Shown: positions 1 through 12,124, counted from the first letter of the stretch. The stretch is DNA of 64,000 nucleotides from Lutraria lutraria (GCA_964023205.1 OZ026850.1:8071770-8135769), one strand, 5' to 3'. Numbers and translations: made by a program. The notes: generated by a model from the sequence alone, not told the origin.

Positions 1-1003
1 TAATTATCACTGAGTTATACCCCTTTGTTGTTTTTGTACAGTATATACAATAGGCAAATTTTGTCCGGACAAATTCTCAGCAACTACTCACAGGATCTCA
101 ATGAAACTTCACAGAAGTGATCTGTAGTAAGCCTAGTTGTGCATGCTTAAAGCATTATTTGTTCGGATTAATTTTCACTGAGTTATAGCCCTTTGTTGTT
201 TTATACAGTATATACAATAGGCAAATTTTGTCCAGACAATTTCTCAGCAACTACTCACAGGATTTCAACAAAACTTCACAGAAGTAATAAGTAGTTAGCC
301 TAGTTGTGCATGCGTAAATCATTTTTCATTTGGATTTATTTTTACTGAGTTATAGCCCTTTGTTTTTTTCTACAGTATATACAATAGGCAAATTTTGTCC
401 TGACTATTTCTCATTGACTACTGCCAGGAATTCAATAAAACTTCTCAGAAGTGATGAGTAGTTAGCCTAGTTGTGCATGCATTAAGCTTGTCTTGGTTGG
501 TTAAATTTTCACTGAGTTATGACCCTTTGTTGTTTTTTATACAGTGTATATACAATATCTCAGTAACTACTCATAGGAATTCAATGAAACTTCACAGAAG
601 TTATAAAAAGTAAGCCAAGTTGTGCATGCAATAACCAGGTTTTGTTTGGATTAATTTTCACTGAGTTATGGCCCTTTGTTTTATACAATTAGGTAAATTT
701 TGTCCATACCATTTCTCAGCAACTACATGCAGGAATTCAGTGAAACTTCTTAGAAGTGATAAGTAGTTTGCCAAGTTGTGCATGTCCACAATAGGTTTTG
801 TCCAAGTAAATTTTAATGAGTTGTGGCCCTTTGTTATTTTTTATATAATGTATATTTAGAAACTGGTCAGGATATGTCTATGCAACAATTTGCAGGTATT
901 AAAAAAATGAAAATGTATTATATTTTCCTCTGTAAAATGTAACAATAACTGTGTCAAGGCCGCATCTGGGGGTATTCATCACCTTTAGTGATAGTTCTAG
1001 TTT
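1..1003 (+). repeat. T-family tandem-body element, cut by window edge
   Basis: About six diverged monomers of roughly 150-160 bp, each with a gagttat(a/g)gccctttgtt core and a tcaatgaaacttcacagaag core. It ends with the family terminus GCATCTGGGGGTATTCATC and gatagttctagtt. Complete relatives at 27293-28139 and 20219-21268 start with TTATACCCCC and atatgggggctatattgg, so the left end of this copy is missing. Confidence 0.85.
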
Positions 1004-1069
1004 TAATTATTTTTGTGCTTTGTTGAAATCCAATAGTCTGTCTACGTATTTCATATTCGTTATATAGTT

Positions 1070-2210
1070 AATATTGGTCTCCCATCATATCATGAGATTT
1101 TTAAAAATTGATGGCAATCCTTTAAGTTATTGTCCCTTTAAATTTCCAATGAAGCCTATGGGAGTAGCCAATTTTTCAAAGATTAAAGACAAGAGATCCA
1201 TCACTGTGCAAGATCGTCAAAAAGATAGATATTTGGCATGGAGCACCATCTCGTCATAAATGGCCCAGCCCCAGGGGTCACATGACATTGTTTTATTAAC
1301 CAGGTTTTCACAAAGTGAAACCTGGTTATTAGAATGCCGAATATGACGGGCGGGCGGGCGTCAACCAGGTGGTTTCTGGTCAATGATTTAAGTTCTGATT
1401 GACTAATCTTGACTAAACTTGGTATGTAGGATCCTTGAATGAAAACCTAGCTTGGGATTGTATTTGGGATCTGTGGGGTCAAGGTCACTGTTACTAAAAA
1501 TAGAAAATCAGTATCCGGTCAATAACTAAAGTTTGGATTGACCAGTCTTGACTTAACTTGGTATTTAGAATCCTTGAATCAAAACCTAGCTTGGAATTGT
1601 ATTTGGGGTCAGTCAGGTCAAGGTCGCTGTTACTAAAAATAGAAAATCAGTGTCCAGTCAATAACTTAAGTTTGGAATGACTTATCTCGACTAAACTTGA
1701 TATTTAGCATCCTTGCATGACAGCTTTGCTTGGTATTATATTTAGGGTCAGTTGGGTCAAGGTCACTGTTACTAAAAACGGAAAATCAGTTTTCGGTGAA
1801 TAACTAATTAAGGATTAAGATATTGCGATGAAATTTTGTGTGTAGGTAGCTTACTTAGAAACCAAGCTTGAGATTGCATTCTATGCCTGTACTGTGGTAT
1901 TAAAGCCTTGGAAAACCTGGTTTCATGGCATTGCCGCTTTTGTTGTATAGATTTATATAGGAAAATATAAAAAAATCTACTTGATGTGTGATGGCACTAA
2001 GTTTAGAGCTTAGATATTTGACATGGAGCACAATCTAGTGCTAACATAATGACCCTGGGGTCAAAATTGGCCCTGCCACAGGGGTCACATGTTGTCTTAT
2101 TATCCAATATTTTTTACTTACTGCAGCAAAAATAAATTCAAATTCGGAAGCGATGTTGCCATAACTCGTTTCTCAGGTGAACATCGCAGGGCCAAGTGGG
2201 CCCTCTATGT
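1070..2210 (+). repeat. A-type element fragment, interrupted at 1299
   Basis: A diverged A-type copy with the motif gatatttggcatggagcacc (about 1231 and 2012) and the related hairpin end cagggccaagtgggccctct near 2190. It is split by a different element at 1299-1945. The same sub-type recurs at 22972-23397. The left boundary is approximate. Confidence 0.6.
1299..1945 (+). mobile_element. Hairpin-ended tandem-body element
   Basis: Begins with an inverted repeat (accaggtttt...aaacctggtt), followed by gacgggcgggcgggcgtc. Three to four monomers of about 150 bp follow (cttgacttaacttggtattt; ggtcaaggtcactgttacta). It ends with aaaacctggtttcatggcat and gccgcttttgttg. It lies inside an A-type fragment whose sequence continues on both sides. 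It has no coding capacity. Confidence 0.7.
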
Positions 2211-2526
2211 TTATGTATTGGATAGGTCTTTATTTCAACTATTTACACACAGAAAATAAAAAGAAACTATCCATCATTTTTCTTAATATGAAGAAAAAAT
2301 TATCAAATTTTCATTATTTTCGACCCTATGATGTTGATTTTAATTGGAGGTAAAAAATAAAATAGATTTATATGATGCATTTTTGTGAGAAAATACTGGT
2401 ACATTGATGCATTGCATACCAACTAAACCAAACAAAACAAACTACTATTTGATATGTATTCATGTTTTTTCCTTGGTTGGAAGGGAATTTCATTTTCAAG
2501 GGGGTCGTCGCCCTTGAATGCTGATA
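2211..2526. other. Intergenic or intronic spacer
   Basis: AT-rich sequence upstream of the mariner relic. No exon, RNA or repeat recognised. Confidence 0.5.
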
Positions 2527-2871
2527 TACGAGGGGTGATCCAGAAATCCATAGACAGTATCAGTTAATTTAAAAGTAATATACGTAATAATGTTAAATTC
2601 CGTTTCCTACCTCACTGTACATTTATCAATAATTCTGAAAAAAATTGGACAAGCAATAAAATTTCTACACTATTTTAAGTTCACATAGGTAAGGAACCGC
2701 GGAGCAGGTCACAACGTCAAACACGACATTAACAAAATTAATGATAAACTACAATGCTTTTAACACTTAGTCTCATAAGTTTTCAAAATGTTTCCCCATT
2801 TCAATGAATGCAATTTTTGTGGTGGCGAACCCAGTACCTGAATATAATGGCATATCACTTGCAACCAAATG

Positions 2872-3225
2872 ATGATAAAATTGAGTTAGTGGTGCCTCTC
2901 AAGTCTTTCCTTGTTGATCTTCGCCCTCACTTGCACCAAAGTCTTCCTGTCCCTCACCTCCACTGGTCGCCTGAACCAAGCATTGTCCTCAACACCATCT
3001 CGACCATCCAAAAATCAACGATGTCACTAATACACGAGTGCACGACACATTGACAGCTTGTTTGTCATGTTTTCGATCATTTTTGTTTGTTTTGGAAGGT
3101 ATCTTCCTATGATTCACACAGAATTTTATAACTGCCCGAAGTTTTGCCTGATTTGTGACGTCCATTTTAAAATTTGTGATTTTTGCTGTTAACTTTTTCA
3201 AGTAAATTTTGACAGATCTAGTCAT
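2872..3225 (-). pseudogene. Mariner transposase N-terminal remnant
   Basis: The first frame (3225 down to about 2989) contains RAVIKFCVN, the typical first helix of mariner transposases. After a frameshift, another frame gives PVEVRDRKTLVQVRAKINK, resembling the linker to the second helix-turn-helix. The catalytic D,D34D region is absent. The assignment rests on these motifs plus the TIRs and TA duplications. Confidence 0.55.
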
Positions 3226-3251
3226 TCAAATGTCTTCTAAATTTAACATAA

Positions 3252-4078
3252 TGACGTCAGTGCCAAGGTGAGTTTTTAGGATCGAGCTATGTCCGTCGTC
3301 AACAATTTCTTTAAACAACATCTCCTAAACCACTTGGTCAATTTCAACCAAACTTCACAGACAGGTGTGTTCCTTGCTTGAAGCTCTACCAAAGTTATTC
3401 AAAGAATTATATTCCATGCAGAACTCTGGTTGCTATGGCAACCAGAAGGATTTTTTTTGAAAATCTTAAAAATGTTCTTCTCAAAAACCAGAGGACCTAG
3501 AGCTTAGATATTTAGTGTGTAGCATTGTCTAGTGGACATCTACCAAGTTTGTTCAAATTATGTCAAAATTGGCCCTGCCCCGGGGTTTACTCTATTTTAT
3601 ATAGGAAAACTTGAAAAATCTTCTTCTTCGAAACCACAAGGCCTAGAGCTAAGATAGTTTGTATGTAGCATTGTCTTGTGGATCTCTACCAAGTTTGTTC
3701 AAATTATTGCCCTAGGATCAAAATTGAGCCCGCCCCGGGGGTCACTTGATTTTATATGGCTTATATAGGAAAATTTAAAAAATCTTCTTCCCCAAAACCT
3801 AGAGCTTAGATATTTTGTATGTAGCATTGACTTGTGGACCTCTACCAAGTTTGTTCAAATTATGGTCCTGGGGTCAAAATTCCCCTCCCCCCCCTTTTCT
3901 CTATTTTATATTGGAAAATTAACAAATCTTCTTGATCAAAACCGCAAGGCTTAGAGCTAAGATATTTGGTATGAAGCATTGTCTAGTGGATATCTACTGA
4001 GTTTGTTCAAATTATGGCCCCGGGGTCAAAATTGGCCCAGCACCGGGGGTCACTTGATTTATATAGGCCTAGATTGTA
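3252..4078 (+). mobile_element. A-type element fragment inserted in mariner relic
   Basis: Starts agtgccaaggtgag and continues ttaggatcgagctatgtccg, matching the 5' part of the copy at 28792. About five A monomers follow (cctagagcttagatattt; taccaagtttgttcaaatta; gggtcac). The usual hairpin 3' end is missing, with truncation near 4078. Confidence 0.75.
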
Positions 4079-4318
4079 CCTAGAGTTTTAAATAGCTATA
4101 AATGCTTACATTTAAGTACAATTTTGAACTGCGCCGCGATCTCGACACTACATGATTTGAAAACTTCATAAGTGAATGAAATATAGCAATTTTACTTTGA
4201 AATTTGGTCGGCAGATTTAAAACATATTAGTAAATATCATGTGAAGATTTTGTAAATGTAGGACACTGCCGTTCTTAATAAAACGCTGTGTCTACGAACT
4301 TCTGGATCACCCCTCGTA

Positions 4319-4645
4319 TTTGACCAAACTATCATTTGATGTGTTGGTATCTGACACTTACATGTGATAGAAGTACTCAAGAAAGTTATTTGTAAGAAAA
4401 TTTGTTCATAGGAATAAACTACCAGGTATATCCTTAAATGAATAGGTAGTTCTGCCAAATAAGGTACATGTATATTTCATTGTTAATTGAATATTTTGTA
4501 GGTGAAATTAAACCTTTATTTGCTCTTTGTGTTTACAAAAATTACTCTAAAAAGCTTTTATTTCGCTACATTGGAACCTTTTAAAAAAACTTTATTTCTG
4601 TTTTGGCCTGCTAGGAGGCCGGATAATATTGTTTCTATTTTTCAG
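4319..4645. other. Intron sequence before PRPF6 exon a
   Basis: AT-rich intron ending in a T-rich tract and ttcag. No other feature seen. Confidence 0.6.
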
Positions 4646-4740
4646 AGAGACTTGGCTGATGTCAGTGTGGATGAATGGATGAACATACCTGAAGTTGGTG
4701 ATGCTAGAAACAAGAAACAAAGAAATCCAAGAGCTGAGAA
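4646..4740 (+). CDS. PRPF6: PRPF6 exon a (first in window)
   Basis: This exon encodes the end of the PRP1 N-terminal region of PRPF6, a nuclear scaffold that bridges U5 snRNP with U4/U6 in the tri-snRNP. The diagnostic string is [19 protein letters not shown], nearly identical to the vertebrate protein. It is preceded by a pyrimidine-rich tract ending ttcag and followed by gtaagc, and it ends in phase 2 (31 codons plus 2 nt). No upstream PRPF6 exon was found in 1-4645, so the start codon and the glycine/proline-rich N-terminus lie outside the window. The start given is the splice acceptor, not an initiation site. Identification comes from remembered family sequence, with no search run. Confidence 0.95.
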
Positions 4741-4817
4741 GTAAGCAAGTTGCTGTAACTGCTAATCTTTTCATAAATCATCTTACAATTAAAGTAAATT
4801 TTACCCAGATATTTGAC

Positions 4818-7800
4818 TTTTTAGCTCACCAGAGCACGAATGTGCTCAGGGTGAGCTTTTGTGATCGCCCGTCGTGCGTCGTTACGAATACGTGGCGTCC
4901 ATGTTTACTTAAAACAACATCTCCTCCTACACCGCTATGCCAATTGCAACCAAACTTGGCTGGAATGATCCTTGGGTGGTCCCCTTTCAAAGTTGTTCAA
5001 AAAATTAAATTTCATTAAAAATTCTGGTTGCTATGGCAACAAATTGAAAAAACTTAAAAAATCTTCTTGTCTGAAACCACAGGGCCTAGAGCTGAGATAT
5101 TTGGTATGTAGCATTGTCTAATGGAACTCTACAAAGATTGTTCAAATTATTCCCCTAGGGTCAAAATTGGCTCCGCCCCGGGGGTAACTTGATTTTACAT
5201 AGACTTATATAGGAAATTTAAAAAATCTTCTTGTCAAAAACTACAATGCCTAGAGCTTTGATATTTGGTGTGTAGCATAGTCTAGTGGACCTCTACCAAG
5301 TTTGTTCAAATTATTGCCCTAGGGTCAAAATTGGCCCCGCCCCGGGGGTCACTTGATTTATATAGACTTATATAGGAAAATTTAAAAAATCTTCTTCTCT
5401 GAAACCGCAAGGCCTAGAGCTAAGATATTTTGTATGTGGCATTGTCTAGTGGACCTCTACCAAGTTTGTTGAAATTATGGCCCCGGTGTCAAAATTGGCC
5501 CTGCCCTGGGGTTTATTCTATTTTATATAGGAAAATTTAAAAAATCTTCTTCTCCGAAACCACAAGGCCTAGAGCTAAGATATTTGGTATGTAGCATTGT
5601 CTAGTTGACCTCTACCAAGTTTGTTCAAATTATTGCCCTAGGGTCAAAATTGGCCCCGCCCCGAGGGTCACTTGATTTATATAGACTTATATAGGAAAAT
5701 TAAAAAAATCTTCTTCTCCGAAACCGCAAGGCCTAGAGCTTAGATATTTTGTATGTGGCATTGTCTAGTGGACCTCTACCAAGTTTGTTGAAATTATGGC
5801 CCCGGTGTCAAAATTGGCCCTGCCCTGGGGTTTATTCTATTTTATATAGGAAAATTTAAAAAATCTTCTTCTCCGAAACCACAAGGCCTAGAGCTAAGAT
5901 ATTTGGTATGTAGCATTGTCTAGTTGACCTCTACCAAGTTTGTTCAAATTATTGCCCTAGGGTCAAAATTGGCCCCGCCCCGAGGGTCACTTGATTTATA
6001 TAGACTTATATAGGAAAATTAAAAAAATCTTCTTCTCCGAAACCGCAAGGCCTAGAGCTTAGATATTTTGTATGTGGCATTGTCTAGTGGACCTCTACCA
6101 AGTTTGTTGAAATTATGGCCCCGGTGTCAAAATTGGCCCTGCCCTGGGGTTTATTCTATTTTATATAGGAAAATTTAAAAAATCTTCTTCTCCGAAACCA
6201 CAAGGCCTAGAGCTAAGATATTTGGTATGTAGCATTGTCTAGTGGATCTCTACCAAGTTTGTTCAAATTATTGCCCTAGGGTCAAAATTGGCCCCGCCCC
6301 GGGGGTCACTTGATTTATATAGACTTATATAGGAAAATTTAAAAAATCTTCTTCTCCGAAACCACAAGGCCTAGAGCTAAGATATTTGGTATGTAGCATT
6401 GTCTAGTGGACCTCTACCAAGTTTGTTCAAATTATTGCCCTAGGGTCAAAATTGGCCCCGCCCCGAGGGTCACTTGATTTATATAGACTTATATAGGAAA
6501 ATTAAAAAAATCTTCTTCTCCGAAACCGCAAGGCCTAGAGCTTAGATATTTTGTATGTGGCATTGTCTAGTGGACCTCTACCAAGTTTGTTGAAATTATG
6601 GCCCCGGTGTCAAAATTGGCCCTGCCCTGGGGTTTATTCTATTTTATATAGGAAAATTTAAAAAATCTTCTTCTCCGAAACCACAAGGCCTAGAGCTAAG
6701 ATATTTGGTATGTAGCATTGTCTAGTTGACCTCTACCAAGTTTGTTCAAATTATTGCCCTAGGGTCAAAATTGGCCCCGCCCCGAGGGTCACTTGATTTA
6801 TATAGACTTATATAGGAAAATTTAAAAAATCTTCTTCTCCGAAACCGCAAGGCCTAGAGCTTAGATATTTTGTATGTGGCATTGTCTAGTGGACCTCTAC
6901 CAAGTTTGTTGAAATTATGGCCCCGGTGTCAAAATTGGCCCTGCCCTGGGGTTTATTCTATTTTATATAGGAAAATTTAAAAAATCTTCTTCTCCGAAAC
7001 CACAAGGCCTAGAGCTAAGATATTTGGTATGTAGCATTGTCTAGTGGATCTCTACCAAGTTTGTTCAAATTATTGCCCTAGGGTCAAAATTGGCCCCGCC
7101 CCGGGGGTCACTTGATTTATATAGACTTATATAGGAAAATTTAAAAAATCTTCTTCTCCGAAACCACAAGGCCTAGAGCTAAGATATTTGGTATGTAGCA
7201 TTGTCTAGTGGACCTCTACCAAGTTTGTTCAAATTATTGCCCTAGGGTCAAAATTGGCCCCGCCCCGAGGGTCACTTGATTTATATAGACTTATATAGGA
7301 AAATTAAAAAAATCTTCTTCTCCGAAACCGCAAGGCCTAGAGCTTAGATATTTTGTATTTGGCATTGTCTAGTGGACCTCTACCAAGTTTGTTGAAATTA
7401 TGGCCCCGGTGTCAAAATTGGCCCTGCCCTGGGGTTTATTCTATTTTATATAGGAAAATTTAAAAAATCTTCTTCTCCGAAACCACAAGGCCTAGAGCTA
7501 AGATATTTGGTATGTAGCATTGTCTAGTGGATCTCTACCAAGTTTGTTCAAATTATTGCCCTAGGGTCAAAATTGGCCCCGCCCCGGGGGTCACTTGATT
7601 TATATAGACTTATATAGGAAAATTTAAAAAATCTTCTTCTCCGAAACCACAAGGCCTAGAGCTAAGATATTTGGTATGTAGCATTGTCTAGTGGACCTCT
7701 ACCAAGTTTGTTCAAATTATTGCCCTAGGGTCAAAATTGGCCCCGCCCCGAGGGTCACTTGATTTATATAGACTTATATAGGAAAATTTAAAAAATCTTC

Positions 7801-8180
7801 TTCTCCGAAACCGCAAGGCCTAGAGCTTAGATATTTTGTATGTGGCATTGTGTAGTGGACCTCTACCAAGTTTGTTCAAATTATGGCCCCGAGGTCAAAA
7901 TTAGCCCTGCCCTGGGGTTTAATCTATTTTATATAGGAAAATTTTAAAAAATCTTCTTCTCCGAAACCAGTGACAAGGCCTAGAGCTAAGATATTTGGTA
8001 TCTAGCTTTGTCTAATGGACCTCTTTAAAATCTGTTCATATAATGGCCATGGGATAAAAAACGGCCCAGATGGGTCACTTGATCTTACTTAGACTCGTAT
8101 AGAAAACTTCAACAATGTTAATCTCCAAATGACCTTTTCTCCTGGTGAGCATTTATAGGGCCATCATGGCCCTCTTGTTT
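4818..8180 (+). mobile_element. Expanded A-type element with higher-order array
   Basis: A complete element: the 5' end TTTTTAGCTCACC is followed by an inverted repeat (gagcac...gtgctc), and the 3' end is hairpin GGGCCATCATGGCCC followed by TCTTGTT. The body is about twenty monomers of roughly 155-163 bp. Landmark cttgatttatatagactta recurs at spacings of about 319, 319 and 163, making a higher-order unit near 801 bp (for example 5990 to 6792, 6310 to 7111 and 6792 to 7594) that is almost identical between copies. It fills most of intron 1. It has no coding capacity. Confidence 0.88.
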
Positions 8181-8480
8181 CATGTCCACTTTGTAACTCT
8201 TTAAACCTGAGGAGGATTTCCATTGCACACTGTACTCAAATGTTCACCACATCAAGACGATTATCATTATTTTGTGTCTGCTCTGTAACTCTTTAAGCCT
8301 GTCAAGGATTTTGAAGAAACTTCACTCAGATGTTTACCACTTTGAGACGATGTGTAGACCCCATGTTTCAGAAGGCTCACTTCATCGTCAAGGTCCCACT
8401 TATGAGTCAAAGGTCATATGCACGAAAAGTACCCCAAAAATAATGTTTTACAGTATTAACTATACCTTCAGACGTATATT
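8181..8480 (+). repeat. E-family tandem-body fragment
   Basis: Two diverged monomers with ctgtaactctttaagcctg and gattttgaagaaacttcac, then ttcagaaggctcac and gtcaaggtcccac. The same family forms three cleaner monomers at 50793-51290. The right boundary is approximate. Confidence 0.6.
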
Positions 8481-8603
8481 GCTCCACCTTACGATGCTTC
8501 TGTCTAGTTATAAATCTGATCAGAGATTTCTATATTTGACCTTTTAAATTACTTTTGAGATAAAAGCTTCCTGGATCTAACATCAAGCATGTTATATTTC
8601 CAG

Positions 8604-8682
8604 ATATACACCAGTACCTGACAGTGTAATGACTCGAGCAGCTGGTAGTGGTACAAGTAATGTTTTATCTGAAAGGGAGCAG
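8604..8682 (+). CDS. PRPF6: PRPF6 exon b
   Basis: The split lysine codon is completed at the start, followed by YTPVPDSVMTRAAGSG and ending EREQ. The TPVPDS motif matches the linker after the RNPRYEK segment in the vertebrate protein; the remainder is a poorly conserved linker, as expected. The acceptor is ccag and the donor gtatga. The intron 2 donor is followed almost at once (from 8690) by a mobile element, so only about seven intron bases separate the exon from repeat DNA. Confidence 0.93.
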
Positions 8683-8689
8683 GTATGAC

Positions 8690-9029
8690 TTTTTAGCTCA
8701 CATGAGCATTTGTGCACAGGGTGAGCTTTTGTGATCAGTCTTCGTCTGATGTCGTGCGTTTGTGCGTCGTCACAAGTTCAAATATGGGTCCCCTAGGGTA
8801 AAAAAATAGGTCACAAGGTCAAAGCTTAGGAAAACCTTATTAACACTGTGGATGTAAAATTTTGATTGGATCTTCACCAAACCTTGTCAGAATGTTTGTT
8901 TATATGTGGGACAAGTTTAAACATGGGCCATCTGGGGTCAAAAACTATGTCACAGGTTCAAAACAATGTTTTAATGAGTGAACAATGATTGTCATGTGAG
9001 CGATATAGGGCCATCTTGGCCCTCTTGTT
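8690..9029 (+). mobile_element. B-type hairpin-ended element
   Basis: 5' end tttttagctcacatgagc, 3' end gatatagggccatcttggccctcttgt. About two B monomers (gattggatcttcaccaaacc; catctggggtcaaaaactat). It starts at intron position +8 after exon b. Confidence 0.85.
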
Positions 9030-9192
9030 GAAGTAATATTTTGAAGAATTGGGTGGTGTCTAGGATAATTATTATGGATCCAATCAGTATTCGTTGGAAC
9101 ATACAGTCCAACTTGTGAACATAGGCCACCCTGGAGAAAGACAAAATGTGGCCTTAATTGACAGGTGACCCTTAATCGGAAGTCAATGACAA

Positions 9193-10358
9193 TTTTTAGC
9201 TCACATGAGCACTTGTACTTAGGGTGAACTTTTGTGATCAGTCTTTGTCTTGTGGTGTGCGGCGTGCGGCATCAACTTTACTTGTGAACACGCTAGGGGC
9301 CACATTTTTAGTCAAATTTCTATAAAACTGGGTCAGAATGTTAATATTAACAAAATCTCAGACTAGTTAAATAATGTGTCATTTGGGGGTCAAAAACTAG
9401 GTCACCGGGGCAAATTGCTGGAAAACCTTGTGAACACTCAAGAAGTCACTGTTGTGATTTGATGATCATGAACTTTGTCAGAATGTCTATTTTAATGATA
9501 TCTTGGACAAGTTTGATAATGGGTCATCTGGGGTCAAAACTAGGTCACCAGGGCAAATTGCTGGAAAACCTTGTGAGCACTCTAGAAGTTACTGTTTTGA
9601 TTGGATCTTCATGAAACCTTTTGTTTGAGAATGTTTGTCTTCATGATGTCTTGGACGAGTTCAATAATGGGTCATCTGGGGTTAATAATAAGGTCAAATC
9701 TTAGAAAAACCTTGTTAACACTCTAGATTTCACAGTTTTTATTGCATCTTCACCAAATGTCGTCAAAATGTTTGTTATAATGATATGTAGGACAAGTTTG
9801 AACATGGGTCATCTGGGGTCAAAAATTAGGTCACCAGGTAAAATCTTAGGAAAATCTTTATAACACTGCAGATGTCAAATTTTGATTGGATCTTAATCAA
9901 ACATTGTCAGAATGTTTGTCTTAAAAATATGTAAAATAGTTCCAACATGCATCATCTGGGGTCAAAAACTAGGTCACCAGGTCAAATGTTTGGAAAACCT
10001 TGTTAACATTGTAGATGTCAGTTTTAATTGGATATCCATTAGACCTTGTCAGAATGTTTATCTTAATGATATGTAAGACATGTTCAAACATGGTCATCTG
10101 GGGTAAAAACTAGGTCACAGGTTCAAAATTTATATATAAACTTTGTTAATGCTCAAATCTTGTCAAAATGTTTGTCTTAATGATATGTTGGATGAGTTTG
10201 AATATTGGTCATTTGGGGTCAGACACTAGGTCACCTGGTCAAATCACAGGAAAAACCTTAACATCAACAGACTTCATGACACAGGTTAAAAACAATATTT
10301 TAATCAGTAAACAATGAGTAGCATGTGAGTGTTATAGGGCCATCTTGGCCTTCTTGTT
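9193..10358 (+). mobile_element. B-type hairpin-ended element, long copy
   Basis: 5' end TTTTTAGCTCACATGAGCAC, 3' end ttatagggccatcttggcc followed by ttcttgtt. About seven monomers of roughly 140-150 bp, each with ggatcttcaccaaac-like, gtcagaatgtttgtctt and gggtcatctggggtc words. Confidence 0.87.
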
Positions 10359-10419
10359 AAAAGGATGGCCTTTATTCACAGGATTGCCTAAATTGGGAGG
10401 TGGCTGCTAACACAAGTTT

Positions 10420-11952
10420 GACTATACCATACACAACCTGATGTGTTAATCAGAGGTTGAGAAATAACCTTACATTGACTATACCATACACAACCTGATG
10501 TGTTAATCAGAGGTTGAGAAATGACCTTACATTGACTATACCATACACAACCTGATGTGTTAATCAGAGGTTGAGAAATGACCTTACATTGACTATACCA
10601 TACACAACCTGATGTGTTAATCAGAGGTTGAGAAATGACCTTACATTGACTATACCATACACAACCTGATATGTTAATCAGAGGTTGAGAAATGACCTTA
10701 CATTGACTATACCATACACAACCTGATGTGTTAATCAGAGGTTGAGAAATGACCTTACATTGACTATACCATACACAACCTGATGTGTTAATCAGAGGTT
10801 GAGAAATGACCTTACATTGACTATACCATACACAACCTGATGTGTTAATCAGAGGTTGAGAAATGACCTTACATTGACTATACCATACACAACCTGATGT
10901 GTTAATCAGAGGTTGAGAAATGACCTTACATTGACTATACCATACACAACCTGATATGTTAATCAGAGGTTGAGAAATGACCTTACATTGACTATACCAT
11001 ACACAACCTGATGTGTTAATCAGAGGTTGAGAAATGACCTTACATTGACTATACCATACACAACCTGATGTGTTAATCAGAGGTTGAGAAATGACCTTAC
11101 ATTGACTATACCATACACCTGATGTGTTAATCAGAGGTTGAGAAATTACCTTACATTGGCTATACCATACACAACCTGATGTGTTAATCAGAGGTTGAGA
11201 AATGACCTTACATTGACTATACCATACACAACCTGATGTGTTAATCAGAGGTTGAGAAATGACCTTACATTGACTATACCATACACCTGATGAGTTAATC
11301 AGAGGTTGAGAAATGACCTTACATTGACTATACCATACACAACCTGTTGTGTTAATCAGAGGTTGAGAAATGACCTTACATTGACTATACCATACACAAC
11401 CTGATGTGTTAATCAGAGGTTGAGAAATGACCTTACATTGACTATACCATACACAACCTGATATGTTAATCAGAGGTTGAGAAATGACCTTACATTGACT
11501 ATACCATACACAACCTGATGTGTTAATCAGAGGTTGAGAAATGACCTTACATTGACTATACCATACACAACCTGATATGTTAATCAGACATTCAGAAATG
11601 ACCTTACATTGACTATACCATACACAACCTGATGTGTTAATCAGACGTTCAGAAATGACCTTACATTGACTATACCATACACAACCTGATGTGTTAATCA
11701 GAGGTTGAGAAATGACCTTACATTGACTATACCATACACAACCTGATGTGTTAATGAGAGGTTGAGAAATGACCTTATATTGACTATACCATACACAACC
11801 TGATGTGTTAATCAGAGGTTGAGAAATGACCTTACATTGACTATACCATACACAACCTGATGTGTTAATGAGAGGTTGAGAAATGACCTTACATTGACTA
11901 TACCATACACAACCTGATGTGTTAATCAGAGGTTTAGAAATGATCTTACATG
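10420..11952. repeat. 57-bp minisatellite, 27 copies
   Basis: Unit gactataccatacacaacct then gatgtgttaatcagaggttg, agaaatgaccttacatt. Twenty-seven near-identical copies; two carry the same 3-bp deletion (tacacctgatg). Because the unit is divisible by three and lacks stops in one minus-strand frame, it makes a 524-codon open frame (10388-11962) of a 19-residue repeat. There is no recognisable domain, signal or splice context, and it lies antisense in a PRPF6 intron. Annotated as satellite DNA rather than a gene. Confidence 0.93.
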
Positions 11953-12124
11953 TAATCATCAAGTTGTCAGATCTTAAATCTACAACTTCTCAATAAATAC
12001 TGGAGCATTTCACACATTGTGTTAACTTAGCAAGTTAAGTTGAATAATTATTTATGACTGACATTGTAATCAGGGAGAGGATTTGACATCAGACCAATCT
12101 AAGCATTTCATTCCACTTAGTTCA

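Larger units (their letters stand above)
2529..4316 (-). mobile_element. Decayed mariner-like element with 17-bp TIRs
   Basis: The left end CGAGGGGTGATCCAGAA is a perfect inverted match to the right end TTCTGGATCACCCCTCG, and both ends are flanked by TA (2527-2528 and 4317-4318), the Tc1/mariner target duplication. A minus-strand transposase N-terminal remnant lies inside. A hairpin-ended A-type element (3252-4078) was inserted later into its 5' leader. Without that insert the copy is about 960 bp, shorter than an autonomous mariner, so it is internally deleted. Confidence 0.8.

Noticed and set aside
1..4645. Upstream PRPF6 exons or promoter
   Set aside because: No match to the conserved N-terminal PRPF6 segments was found; the region is filled with repeats.
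10388..11962. 524-codon minus-strand frame as a protein-coding gene
   Set aside because: It is a 27-copy minisatellite with no non-repeat domain, start context or splice support; openness follows from a unit length divisible by three.
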